Shown: one piece after another, positions 23,830 through 31,567 of the stretch
Layout of the letters: every line of letters begins with the position of its first letter
Position numbering within the stretch: the first letter of the stretch is position 1
From: Curtobacterium sp. BH-2-1-1
Lineage (GTDB): Bacteria > Actinomycetota > Actinomycetes > Actinomycetales > Microbacteriaceae
Assembly: GCF_001806325.1 (NCBI RefSeq)
Contig: NZ_CP017580.1
Location: 3,224,001 to 3,288,000 of the forward strand
Direction of reading: 5' to 3'
DNA: 64,000 nucleotides
Translations under genes and position numbers: made by a program
The notes under the pieces: generated by a model
Told to the model about the DNA's origin: nothing
The model's database searches: none
What the model saw: only the letters and a program-made list of their open reading frames with translations

Positions 23830-24087
23830 GTGGAGGGCACCGGTCAGGACGCGATCGCCCGGGCGCTGGCGCTCGGGGTCCTCCGGGACGCCGCGGTCGG
23901 GGACCGCGTGGTCGTGCGGGCGCACCACGGCGGGGGAGCGCAGGACGCGCTCGGCGTCCTCGTCGCCCGGACCGCGTCGTCCGTGACGATCGACACCCGC
24001 CGGGGCCCCGTCGAGGTGGCGCTCGCCGACGTCGTCGCCGCGAAGCCGGTCCCGCCGCCGCCCGCGCCACGCCCGCGCCGCCCCTGA
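23830..24087 (+). CDS. Small SH3-like domain protein (Rv0428c N-terminal type)
   Basis: The 85-residue protein has VGDRVVVRAHHGGGAQDALGVLVARTASSVTIDTRRGPVEVALADVVAAKPVPPPP. This pattern resembles the SH3-like barrel that precedes the acetyltransferase domain in actinobacterial GNAT proteins such as Rv0428c. Here the frame stops right after the proline-rich end and no GNAT domain follows, so it is either a stand-alone version or a remnant. GTG 23830 is supported by the TACGCT hexamer six bases before it. The function is unknown. Confidence 0.6.
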   Translation: MEGTGQDAIARALALGVLRDAAVGDRVVVRAHHGGGAQDALGVLVARTASSVTIDTRRGPVEVALADVVAAKPVPPPPAPRPRRP

Positions 24088-24165
24088 GTCCGCCGGTCCG
24101 ACTCCGCGTGCACCCGAAGCGCGCGCCCCCGGCGAGCCGCCACCGCCCCCGCACCGGCCCCGACG

Positions 24166-24171
24166 TAGCCT
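24166..24171 (+). promoter_or_regulatory. -10-like hexamer of the 385-residue hypothetical gene (leaderless type)
   Basis: TAGCCT ends six bases before ATG 24178 without a ribosome binding site. Confidence 0.4.
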
Positions 24172-24177
24172 CGTGCC

Positions 24178-25335
24178 ATGGCCGTCCCCGTCCCACTCGG
24201 CACCGAGGACCGCACCGCCCGCCTGACCCTCCGCCGCCCCGACGCGTGGCGCCGTGAGGACTCGGCCCAGGCGGACCTGCGCGTCACCGGCGACGACGTC
24301 GTGCTCACCGTCCGATCCCGTCCGAGCGACCGGACGGTCGCGGAGGAGCACACGAGTCTGCTCGAACGCCTCCCCGGTTCGGTCGAGGGGCTCCGACTCA
24401 TCGGCTCGGACCCGTGGACGACCGCGGGAGCGCCGGCGCGCCTCGTCGAGTACGTCCGGCCCGACGAGGGCGGCGACGTCGCGGGAGCGCATCTGCTCTT
24501 CGTCACCGGACGGCACCGCGTCGACCTCACCATCGAGCGGCCGCTCGCCCGGATGCTCGCCACCGACGACCTCGTGTTCGCCGTGCTCGACAGCGTCCGC
24601 GCCACCGAACCCGCACCGTCGCGGGTGCAGCGCGACCTCGAGGCACTGCCCGAGCCCGCACCGGCCGCCGACCTCGAGGGCACCCACCTCCACTCCGAGG
24701 CCCTCGCCACCCTGCGCTCGCTCGCCGGCCGTCGCTGGAACCCCACGCTCCTCCGCACGCCCGCCGGACGCGAGCTCATCGAGTCCGGCCTGGTCGGCCG
24801 GCTCGGCACCCTGCCCGAATCGACACAGGCGCTCCTCGCACCGTGGGAGGGCGATGACCAGCCCGTCACCCTGGAACAGCGGCTGCCCGACGGGCGCACC
24901 ACGCGCCTCCAGGCCTGGTCGGAGACCGTCGTGGACGGGACGGACGAGACGGGCGCGGTGATCGCGCAGCTGCCGGTCGAGCGCGTGGTCGCGCTCGTGG
25001 CCGGGAGGCTCGGCATCGGTCCGGCATGGACCTTCCCGTTCCGCACGGGGTCGCTCCGGGCGGACCTGCTCGGGCGCCGGACCTCCGGGGCGGACGCGGC
25101 CCCCGACCTGCCGACGGCGATCGCCGAGGCGGACCCGCGGCTCGCGCGCTTCTGGGCGGCTCCGTGGACGGTGTCGTCACTGCGTCGTCCGGGGAAGCCG
25201 AACCCGATCGTCGTCGTGCACGCGGCGGGGCAGGGCTTCGCGCGTGTCGGACGCACGGAAGCCGGGGAGACCGTCTTCACGACGGACTCCCCGGCGAACG
25301 TGTACCGGTCGGTGGTGCGGGCGCTGCTCGGCTGA
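24178..25335 (+). CDS. Hypothetical cytosolic protein, 385 residues
   Basis: No family was recognised. The product starts MAVPVPLGTEDRTARLTLRR and is soluble, acidic and without signal peptide, membrane segment or cysteine motif. The first 145 residues alternate beta strands with a helix in a pattern reminiscent of the PsbP/Mog1/DcrB fold. A linker rich in Glu/Pro/Ala follows, and the last 180 residues include HLHSEALATLRSLAGRRWNP and VVVHAAGQGFARVGRTEAG. It is a single gene convergent with the HtrA-type protease, with 11 bp between stops. The codon use is like that of its neighbours. Confidence 0.65.
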   Translation: MAVPVPLGTEDRTARLTLRRPDAWRREDSAQADLRVTGDDVVLTVRSRPSDRTVAEEHTSLLERLPGSVEGLRLIGSDPWTTAGAPARLVEYVRPDEGGDVAGAHLLFVTGRHRVDLTIERPLARMLATDDLVFAVLDSVRATEPAPSRVQRDLEALPEPAPAADLEGTHLHSEALATLRSLAGRRWNPTLLRTPAGRELIESGLVGRLGTLPESTQALLAPWEGDDQPVTLEQRLPDGRTTRLQAWSETVVDGTDETGAVIAQLPVERVVALVAGRLGIGPAWTFPFRTGSLRADLLGRRTSGADAAPDLPTAIAEADPRLARFWAAPWTVSSLRRPGKPNPIVVVHAAGQGFARVGRTEAGETVFTTDSPANVYRSVVRALLG

Positions 25336-25346
25336 GCCGTTCTCTG

Positions 25347-26813
25347 CTAGGCCGCGGGGCCGGCGGTCAGGGTGACCGTGACGGTCTTCGCGGCACCGGT
25401 GCTGTCGGTGTACCCGACCGTCACCTTGTCCCCGACCGAGTGCGACTGGATCGCCGAGGTCAGCGCGTCCGAGCTCGCCACGGCCGTGCCGTCGATGCTC
25501 GTGATCGTGTCGCCGGCGGCGAGACCGGCCGACGCGGCGCCGGAGCCCTCGACCGTGCCCGCGACCGCGACGCCGCCCGTCGATGCCGTCCCGCTGACCT
25601 CGACCCCGAGGAACGCCGGCAGTCCGATGGTGATCGTCGACGACGACTCGCCCGCGAGGATCTTGTCCGCGATCGACTTCGCCGTGGTGATCGGGATCGC
25701 GTACCCGGTGACGTCCGCCGTGCCCGATGACGCCGCGGTGGCCATGCCGACGACCTCGCCCTCGCTGTCGAGCACCGGACCGCCCGAGTCGCCCGAGACG
25801 ATGTCCGCCGCGACCTCGATGAGTCCCTGCAGCGACTCGGTGCCCGTGCCCGACTCGCTCTGCACCTGGATGTCCTGGTCGGTCGCGGTCACGGTGCCCT
25901 CGGCGGCGACGAGGTTGCCGGTGCCCTCGGCGTTGCCGACGTCGGTCACGGTGTCGCCCGTGCTCGGCTCGCCGTCGTCGTCGAGCGTCACCGTGGACAG
26001 GCCCGACGCGCCTTCGAGCTTGAGGACCGCGACGTCGTGGGTGGCATCCGTCCCGACGACGTCCGCCTTGTACTCCTTGCCGGTCGTCTCGTCGGTGACC
26101 GTGATGCTCGTCGCGCCCTGGATGACGTGGTTGTTCGTGAGGATCGTGCCGTTCGAGGTGAGGATCATGCCCGTGCCGGCCGCCTGCGACGACTCGTCGT
26201 AGTTGAGGACCGTGTTGATCGTCACGACGCCCTTCTTCTGGGCGCTCGTCGCCGCGGTCGCCGCGGACTCGGTGCTCGTGCCGCTGCCGCCGTCGCTCGA
26301 CCCGCTGCCGGTGCCGTCGCCCGGCACCGTGAAGCCGTTCGTGCCGCTGCCGTCGGAGCCGGTGCCGGAACCCGATCCGGTGTCCGGCAGCGTCGTGCCC
26401 TGCGACTGGCTCGAGGTGGTGGTCGTGTGCTGCGAGGACAGTCCGAGCGCGGTCCCGCCCGCCGCACCGACGATCGCCAGGGCCGCGATCCCGGACCCGA
26501 TCATCAGGCCCAGCCGGCGGGGGTGCTTCGTGGCGTGGTTCGCTGCGGCGGCGCCGTGCACCCAGCCGTGCTGGAACCCGGGGAGCGACGGGCTGCCGAT
26601 CAGGAACGGGCCGCGGCCGTCCGGGGTGTAGCCGTAGGGGCCGGAGCCGTCGGGCCCGTAGAGGAACGGGCCGCTGCCGTCGAACGCGTAGGCCGAGCGG
26701 AGGGCCGACGGGTCGGCGTGCGGTGCCTCCCACGTCGCCCCGGCCTGCGGCTGCGCGGCGTCGGTGCGGGCGGTGCCGTTCTCGTCGGCGGCGGGGTTCG
26801 GGGTCTCGTTCAT
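25347..26813 (-). CDS. HtrA/DegP-like serine protease with PDZ domain, membrane-anchored
   Basis: The 488-residue protein has a cytosolic N-terminus of about 95 residues with three DG(S/R)GPF-type repeats, one transmembrane helix near residues 105-125 (MIGSGIAALAIVGAAGGTA), a Ser/Gly/Thr linker, the protease domain and a C-terminal PDZ domain (about 400-480, AGLAAGDTITSIDG). The catalytic residues can be read as His229 (NNHVIQ), Asp260 (THDVAVL) and Ser343 (GDSGGPV). The active side is therefore outside the membrane. The start is ATG 26813 with GGAGAG. Actinobacterial relatives act in envelope stress and protein quality control. Confidence 0.92.
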   Translation of the reverse strand: MNETPNPAADENGTARTDAAQPQAGATWEAPHADPSALRSAYAFDGSGPFLYGPDGSGPYGYTPDGRGPFLIGSPSLPGFQHGWVHGAAAANHATKHPRRLGLMIGSGIAALAIVGAAGGTALGLSSQHTTTTSSQSQGTTLPDTGSGSGTGSDGSGTNGFTVPGDGTGSGSSDGGSGTSTESAATAATSAQKKGVVTINTVLNYDESSQAAGTGMILTSNGTILTNNHVIQGATSITVTDETTGKEYKADVVGTDATHDVAVLKLEGASGLSTVTLDDDGEPSTGDTVTDVGNAEGTGNLVAAEGTVTATDQDIQVQSESGTGTESLQGLIEVAADIVSGDSGGPVLDSEGEVVGMATAASSGTADVTGYAIPITTAKSIADKILAGESSSTITIGLPAFLGVEVSGTASTGGVAVAGTVEGSGAASAGLAAGDTITSIDGTAVASSDALTSAIQSHSVGDKVTVGYTDSTGAAKTVTVTLTAGPAA

Positions 26814-26952
26814 CAGTGCTCTCCGGTCGTCCCTCGGCTGCCCGGTCGGGCGTCGATGGGTACGAGTACAGGCCCGGTTCCCATGACGAGCCTATGAACG
26901 GACCCTGCGGCTGCTCACGGCTTGCTCGGGGGTCGCCGTACGACGTCGTCCG

Positions 26953-26972
26953 TTAGGGTTGCCTTACTTCCC
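26953..26972 (+). promoter_or_regulatory. Candidate DtxR/IdeR iron box overlapping a -10 hexamer
   Basis: TTAGGGTTGCCTTACTT at 26953-26969 matches the DtxR/IdeR consensus TTAGGTTAGGCTAACCTAA at most positions, including the two TAxG/CTxA half-site cores. TAGGGT within it also reads as a -10 element, and the fecC-like ATG follows three bases later with no ribosome site. Iron-loaded repressor would block the promoter and the message would be leaderless. Confidence 0.55.
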
Positions 26973-28007
26973 ATGCGTTCGCCGTCGCCCACCCCTCCTG
27001 CGCCCAGCTCCGTGTCCCGCCTCGTCGGCGCCACCGTGCTGGCGGTGGTCGTCCTCGTCGTGGCAGTGGCGCTCTCGGTGGCCTTCGGCTCCCGTCCGAT
27101 CCCGCTCGGCACCGTGCTCGACACCGTCCTGCACCCCGGACGGAACGACGAGATCGGCCTGATCGTGCTCGGCAACCGCGTGCCCCGCACCGTCGTCGGA
27201 CTCCTCGCCGGGTCCGCGCTCGGGGTCACCGGCGCCGTCATGCAGGGCGTCACCCGGAACCCGCTCGCCGATCCGAGCGTCCTCGGCATCAACTCCGGGG
27301 CCGCGCTCGCGGTCGTCGCCGGGATCGCGCTGTTCGGCGTCAGCGGCACCGCCGCGTACCTGCCGTTCGCCTTCCTCGGGGCCGCCCTCGCCGCGCTCCT
27401 CGTGTACGGCATCGCCGCCGTGGCCCGTCGGGGGCTGTCGCCCGTCGGACTCGCCCTGTCCGGTGCCGTCGTCGCCGCTGCACTGTCCTCGATCACCACG
27501 GCGGTGCTCGTGACGAGCCAGAGCCTCCTCGACCAGCTGCGCTTCTGGCAGGTCGGAGCGCTGGCCGGCAAGGACCTCGGCACCGCCGGGGTGATCACGG
27601 TCCCGGTGCTCGTCGGACTCGTCATCGCCTTCGCCCTCGGCCGGTCGCTCAACACGCTCGCGCTCGGTGACGAGCTCGCCGCGTCGCTCGGGCAGCGCGT
27701 CGTGCTCGTGCGCGCCGTCGGGGGAGTCGTCACCGTGCTCCTCGCCGGGTCGGCCGTCGCGGCGGCCGGGCCGATCGCGTTCATCGGGCTCGCCGTGCCG
27801 CACGCCGTCCGTCGGTTGAGCGGGCCGGACCACCGGTGGACGATCCTGCTGTCGGCCATCGTCGCGCCGGCGCTGCTGCTCGTCGCCGACGTGATCGGCC
27901 GCGTCGTGGCGTACCCGGGGGAGCTGCAGGTCGGGATCGTCACGGCACTCATCGGCGCGCCGGTGTTCATCTGGCTCGTGCGGTCGCGGGCGGTGAAGGG
28001 GCTGTGA
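26973..28007 (+). CDS. FecCD-family iron-siderophore ABC transporter permease (first subunit)
   Basis: The 344-residue membrane protein has about nine hydrophobic helices and the family signatures LGNRVPRTVVGLLAGSALGVTGAVMQGVTRNPLADPSVLGINSGAALAVV near residues 70-115 and, later, GPIAFIGLAVPHAVRRLSGPDHR, the cytoplasmic coupling loop. It forms a heterodimer with the next gene and would import ferric siderophore or haem using a binding protein and an ATPase. Neither of those is adjacent. ATG 26973 sits directly after the candidate iron box. Confidence 0.92.
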   Translation: MRSPSPTPPAPSSVSRLVGATVLAVVVLVVAVALSVAFGSRPIPLGTVLDTVLHPGRNDEIGLIVLGNRVPRTVVGLLAGSALGVTGAVMQGVTRNPLADPSVLGINSGAALAVVAGIALFGVSGTAAYLPFAFLGAALAALLVYGIAAVARRGLSPVGLALSGAVVAAALSSITTAVLVTSQSLLDQLRFWQVGALAGKDLGTAGVITVPVLVGLVIAFALGRSLNTLALGDELAASLGQRVVLVRAVGGVVTVLLAGSAVAAAGPIAFIGLAVPHAVRRLSGPDHRWTILLSAIVAPALLLVADVIGRVVAYPGELQVGIVTALIGAPVFIWLVRSRAVKGL

Positions 28008-28984
28008 CGGCCGTGCGCCGCGAGTGGCTCGTGCTCGGCGCCGTCCTCGTCCTGCTCCTCGCCCTCGTGCTCGTCGGGCTCGGCGTCGGCGAGATCCCGC
28101 TCTCGCCCGTGCAGGTCGCGAGCGCGCTCGTCGGGCACGGCGACACCGTCTCGGACTTCGTGATCGGGCAGCTCCGTGGCCCTCGTGTCGCCGGGGCGAT
28201 CCTCGTGGGGGCGTCGCTCGGCGTGGCCGGGGGCATCGTGCAGAGCGTCGTCCGGAACCCCATCGCGAGTCCGGACGTCATCGGCATCACCTCGGGCGCG
28301 AGCGCCTCGGGCCTGACCGCCATCGTCCTTTTCGGCGCGAGCGGCGGGACCCTGTTCTCGGTGGTGCTCGTCGGTGCCGTCCTCGTCTCCCTCGTCATCG
28401 CCGGACTCGCGTGGCGTCGGGGGATCACCGGCAACCGGGTCGTCCTCGTGGGCATCGGCGTCGCGGCGATCTGCCTGAGCATCACCGGGTGGATGCTCAC
28501 GAGCGGCACGGTCACCCAGGCCGGCACCGCGCTGCTCTGGCTCTCCGGCAGCCTGAACGCCGTCGACCGGAACCTCGTCGGGGTCCTCGCCGTCGTCTTC
28601 GTCGTGTTCACGGCACTCGCCCTCCTGCAGTCCTCGCGGCTCACCGTGCTGACCCTCGGCGACGAGGTGGCCTCGGCGCTCGGGCTCCGGCCGAACCGCG
28701 CGAAGGTGCTGCTCCTGCTGACCGCCGTGTGCCTGACCGCCGCCGCCGTGGCCACCGCGGGACCGGTGTCGTTCGTCGCGCTGATGGCGGCCCCCATCGC
28801 CCGGAGGCTCGTCGGGGGCGGACGGGTCGCCCTCGGGTCGACTGCCGCCGTCGGTGCCGCGATCACGCTGGCGAGCGACCTCATCGCGCAGTTCGCGATC
28901 CCGGGGAACGCGCTGCCGGTCGGTGTGGTGACGGGGGTCATCGGGGCGCCCTACCTGCTGTGGCTGCTCGCACGCGGGCGCTGA
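28004..28984 (+). CDS. FecCD-family iron-siderophore ABC transporter permease (second subunit)
   Basis: The 326-residue membrane protein has the same family signatures as its upstream partner: LRGPRVAGAILVGASLGVAGGIVQSVVRNPIASPDVIGITSGASA and GPVSFVALMAAPIARRLVGG. GTG 28004 overlaps the first permease stop (GTGA), giving a coupled pair of unlike subunits as in FepD/FepG. A hairpin at 29037-29052 lies after it. No binding protein or ATPase gene follows, so the complex must be completed by genes elsewhere in the genome. Confidence 0.92.
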   Translation: MTAVRREWLVLGAVLVLLLALVLVGLGVGEIPLSPVQVASALVGHGDTVSDFVIGQLRGPRVAGAILVGASLGVAGGIVQSVVRNPIASPDVIGITSGASASGLTAIVLFGASGGTLFSVVLVGAVLVSLVIAGLAWRRGITGNRVVLVGIGVAAICLSITGWMLTSGTVTQAGTALLWLSGSLNAVDRNLVGVLAVVFVVFTALALLQSSRLTVLTLGDEVASALGLRPNRAKVLLLLTAVCLTAAAVATAGPVSFVALMAAPIARRLVGGGRVALGSTAAVGAAITLASDLIAQFAIPGNALPVGVVTGVIGAPYLLWLLARGR

Positions 28985-29036
28985 CGCATCCGTGTTCCCG
29001 GTACGTTCGCTGTACGCGTTCTGCCGAGTTGTCCCC

Positions 29037-29052
29037 AGCCCCGTTCGGGGCT
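29037..29052. terminator. Short hairpin after the permease pair
   Basis: AGCCCCG-TT-CGGGGCT is a perfect seven-base stem 53 bases after the stop at 28984 and 56 bases before garA. It is probably a terminator of the permease operon. Confidence 0.5.
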
Positions 29053-29107
29053 CCCGTTCGGCCGCTCGTTTCCGATACGCTGGTGCGCCAAGAGGAGGAG
29101 GTCCACG

Positions 29108-29587
29108 ATGCCAGAACCAGTGGTCCCGCAGCCGGACGGTCAGAAGACCCCTGAGCAGCGGCTGGTCGACACCACACTGACCTTCAGCATGGACATGGGG
29201 GCGGCGCTCACTGCCGAGTCCGGTGTGTCCGCCGAAGAACGTGAAGCGATCAACGCGCTGCCCTCCGGGTCGGCGCTGCTCGTGGTCCGTCGCGGGCCGA
29301 ACGTCGGTGCTCGGTTCCTCCTCGACTCGGACGTCACCACGGCGGGGCGCCACCCCGACGCCGACATCTTCCTCGACGACGTCACCGTGTCGCGCAGGCA
29401 CGCGCAGTTCCTCCGTCACGGCACGAGCTTCAGCGTGAAGGACAACGGGTCGCTCAACGGCACGTACTTCGACGGCGTCCGCATCGACGAAGCACTCCTC
29501 ACCGACGGGTCCGAAGTGCAGGTCGGCAAGTTCCGCCTGACCTTCTACGCCTCCCGGGTCGACCTGGCGCGCCTGGCGACCGCGTAG
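29108..29587 (+). CDS. garA: FHA-domain signalling protein GarA/OdhI
   Basis: The 159-residue protein has the GarA layout. A flexible N-terminus carries the TLTF phospho-switch (DTTLTFSMD, threonines 22, 23 and 25), where the serine/threonine kinase normally phosphorylates ETTSVF/ETTS. A FHA domain follows at about residues 65-150 with the GRHPDADIFLD, VSRRHAQF and NGSLNGTYF phosphothreonine-binding loops. Unphosphorylated GarA/OdhI inhibits 2-oxoglutarate dehydrogenase. The gene has GAGGAGG before ATG 29108 and is followed by ftsR, the same order as Rv1827-Rv1828. Confidence 0.93.
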   Translation: MPEPVVPQPDGQKTPEQRLVDTTLTFSMDMGAALTAESGVSAEEREAINALPSGSALLVVRRGPNVGARFLLDSDVTTAGRHPDADIFLDDVTVSRRHAQFLRHGTSFSVKDNGSLNGTYFDGVRIDEALLTDGSEVQVGKFRLTFYASRVDLARLATA

Positions 29588-30291
29588 TGGCCGCACGGTC
29601 CGCCGCGGCCCGGGCGGGGTCCGCGGTCCCGGACCTGCTCACGATCGGGCAGGTCCTCGCTCGCCTCAAGCCGGAGTTCCCGGACCTGTCGAGCTCGAAG
29701 CTCCGGTTCCTCGAAGAGCGCGAGCTGGTCACCCCGATCCGCACCGCGAGCGGCTACCGGAAGTTCTCGGCGGCCGACGTCGAGCGGCTCCGGATCGTCC
29801 TCGGGCTGCAGCGCGACCACTACCTCCCGCTCAAGGTCATCAAGGACTACCTGGCCGACCTCGACGCCGGGCGCGAACCCGTCCTCCCCGGGGGCGGCGA
29901 CGCGCCGAAGCCGTCCATCCTCGGGCGTGAGCGGCGCTACACCCGCGACGAGACGGTCCGGGCTGCCGGTGCCTCGCCGATGCTCCTCGCCGACGCGGTC
30001 TCGGCGTCGCTGCTGCCCGCTGCCGACACGTACGGCGACGACGGGGTCTCGGTGCTCAAGGCCCTCGTCGAACTCCAGCGCACCGGGATCGAACCGCGAC
30101 ACCTCCGCACGATGCGCAGCGTCGCCGAGCGCGAGGTCGGGCTCATCGAGTCCGCGCTCATGCCGGTGTCCCGCCGCGGTGACGCCACGTCCCGGGCGAA
30201 GGCGACCGAGCTCGCGCGCGAGATCGCCGGCCACCTCGAGGTGATCCGGTCGAACCTCATCCGGACGGCGATCGGGCGTCTCGACGCATGA
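29587..30291 (+). CDS. ftsR: MerR-family regulator FtsR-like (Rv1828 type)
   Basis: The 234-residue protein has an N-terminal MerR winged helix (LLTIGQVLARLKPEFPDLSSSKLRFLEERELV, residues about 17-48, then TASGYRKFSAADVERLRIVLGLQRDHYLPL). A long C-terminal helical domain that differs from classic metal-sensing MerR proteins follows. Context decides the name: it overlaps the garA stop by one base, as Rv1828 follows garA. The corynebacterial orthologue FtsR activates ftsZ. GTG 29587 is the only sensible start. Confidence 0.85.
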   Translation: MAARSAAARAGSAVPDLLTIGQVLARLKPEFPDLSSSKLRFLEERELVTPIRTASGYRKFSAADVERLRIVLGLQRDHYLPLKVIKDYLADLDAGREPVLPGGGDAPKPSILGRERRYTRDETVRAAGASPMLLADAVSASLLPAADTYGDDGVSVLKALVELQRTGIEPRHLRTMRSVAEREVGLIESALMPVSRRGDATSRAKATELAREIAGHLEVIRSNLIRTAIGRLDA

Positions 30292-30424
30292 CGCGCGTCG
30301 TGGCTCGTCCCTCCTCGACCGCTGGTGCGCGTCGGTGGGTGGGGCGTATCCTCGACACGCCGGACGCGCCGAGTCGGATGTCCCGCGCCGGAGCGGTCCG
30401 AGTCGCTACCGTGGACCTCGGAAC

Positions 30425-30456
30425 AACTCTCAACCCGTCATTGAACGTTCAGTTGG
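30425..30456 (+). promoter_or_regulatory. Candidate MerR-type operator before the Rv1830-like gene
   Basis: The stretch contains the eight-base palindrome GAACGTTC (30443-30450), set between CTCAAC and GTTGGGAG, which pair imperfectly. Its place about 30 bases before ATG 30485 suggests binding by one of the two neighbouring MerR proteins. Confidence 0.35.
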
Positions 30457-30484
30457 GAGCTCGATCGTCGTGGAAGGCAGCCTG

Positions 30485-31045
30485 ATGAGTGGGAACGACA
30501 CCCCCGGCACCGAGTCGGAGATGACCCGGTACGACCTCGGGCTGCTCTTCACCGACGGCCTGCCCGAGCACGACGAGCAGAACGGGTACCGCGGTACCGT
30601 CGCTGCTCGTGCTGCCGGCATCTCCTACCGCCAGCTCGACTACTGGGCCCGCACCGAGCTCGTCGAGCCGACGATCCGCGGGGCCGCGGGCTCCGGGTCG
30701 CAGCGGCTGTACGGCTTCCGCGACATCCTCGTGCTCAAGCTCGTGAAGCGCCTGCTCGACACGGGCATCTCCCTCCAGCAGATCCGCACCGCCGTGAACC
30801 AGCTGCGCGAGTCCGGCGTCTCGGACCTGGCGCAGACGACGCTCATGTCGGACGGCGCCTCGGTGTACCTCTGCACCTCCGACGACGAGGTCATCGACCT
30901 GGTGTCGCGGGGTCAGGGCGTGTTCGGCATCGCGGTGGGCAAGGTCCTGCGCGAGGTCGAGTCCTCGCTGGTCGAACTCGACGCGACGCCGGCGGCCGAC
31001 CCCGACGACGAGCTCGCCGCCCGCCGGGCTTCCCGCGCGTCCTAG
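30485..31045 (+). CDS. MerR-family regulator (Rv1830-like)
   Basis: The 186-residue protein has a MerR helix-turn-helix in YRGTVAARAAGISYRQLDYWARTELVEPTIRG (residues about 39-70) and RLYGFRDILVLKLVKRLLDTGISLQQIRTAV, followed by a short C-terminal domain. Gene order garA-ftsR-merR matches Rv1827-Rv1828-Rv1830, except that the BFN-domain gene Rv1829 is absent between them. ATG 30485 has GGAAGG upstream. The M. tuberculosis relative has been linked to cell wall and drug tolerance phenotypes, but the regulon here is unknown. Confidence 0.85.
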   Translation: MSGNDTPGTESEMTRYDLGLLFTDGLPEHDEQNGYRGTVAARAAGISYRQLDYWARTELVEPTIRGAAGSGSQRLYGFRDILVLKLVKRLLDTGISLQQIRTAVNQLRESGVSDLAQTTLMSDGASVYLCTSDDEVIDLVSRGQGVFGIAVGKVLREVESSLVELDATPAADPDDELAARRASRAS

Positions 31046-31567
31046 TCCCGCGCGGCCGGGGCCTGCCCGGGCCCGAGCCCGCGTCCGCTCGAGTCGCGAG
31101 GTCGCACGGTCTGCCGTGCGCGCCCATTCCGTGCGACACGTTGTGCGACCTCGGCACGGACGCCGTGACGTGTCGTACGACCTCGGCGCGCGCCGGGCGT
31201 CGTGCGACCGCGAGCGAGCCTCCGCGGGCGTCACACCGCCCCGACCACGAGGTCGCACGATCTGCCGCGCGAGTCCGTTTCCGGCGGCCGTTCGTGCGAC
31301 CTCGTCGGACGTGAGCCGCATGTCGAGCGACCTCGCGGGGTGAACCCGCGCGTGGTGCCCGGCGGCGGTGTGACGGAGGCGAGGCGCGCCTCCCGGTCGA
31401 TGTCGTGCGCCGTGCCGGAGGCGAGGTCGCACGTTCTGCCGTTCGGGCCAGCTCCCGGCGGCGTTTCGCGCGACCTCGGCGAAGGCGAGCGGCGTGTTGC
31501 GCGACCTCGGCGAAGCCGAACGGGCCCACGCGCCAGGAGCGCCACGCGCCAGCGGGCGCGACGCGCC
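31046..31567. other. 522-bp convergent intergenic region with a triplicated inverted-repeat array
   Basis: No protein is supported; the frames across it lack starts and resemblance. Apart from about 50 GC-rich bases at each end, it is built from three related units starting at 31096, 31247 and 31421 and the spacers between them. It separates the MerR gene (+) from the orphan parA gene (-), which ends at 31568. Confidence 0.65.
31096..31515. repeat. Array of three imperfect inverted-repeat units with GAGGTCGCAC / GTGCGACCTC half-sites
   Basis: Each unit reads CGAGGTCGCACGnTCTGCCG, about 25 variable bases, a rightward GTGCGACCTCG or close variant, about 20 bases with GGC/GCG, then a second copy (TGnGCGACCTCG or similar). 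Left arms start at 31097, 31248 and 31422. The right arms end near 31153 and 31184, 31304 and 31335, 31478 and 31509. A further variant is at 31202. GCCTCCG-CGTCACACCGCC at 31218 and GGCGGTGTGACGGAGGC at 31364 pair across unit 2. Confidence 0.7.

Noticed and set aside
31096..31515. CRISPR array
   Set aside because: The repeats are inverted within each unit, the spacing is irregular (about 150 and 174 bp), and no cas gene is near.
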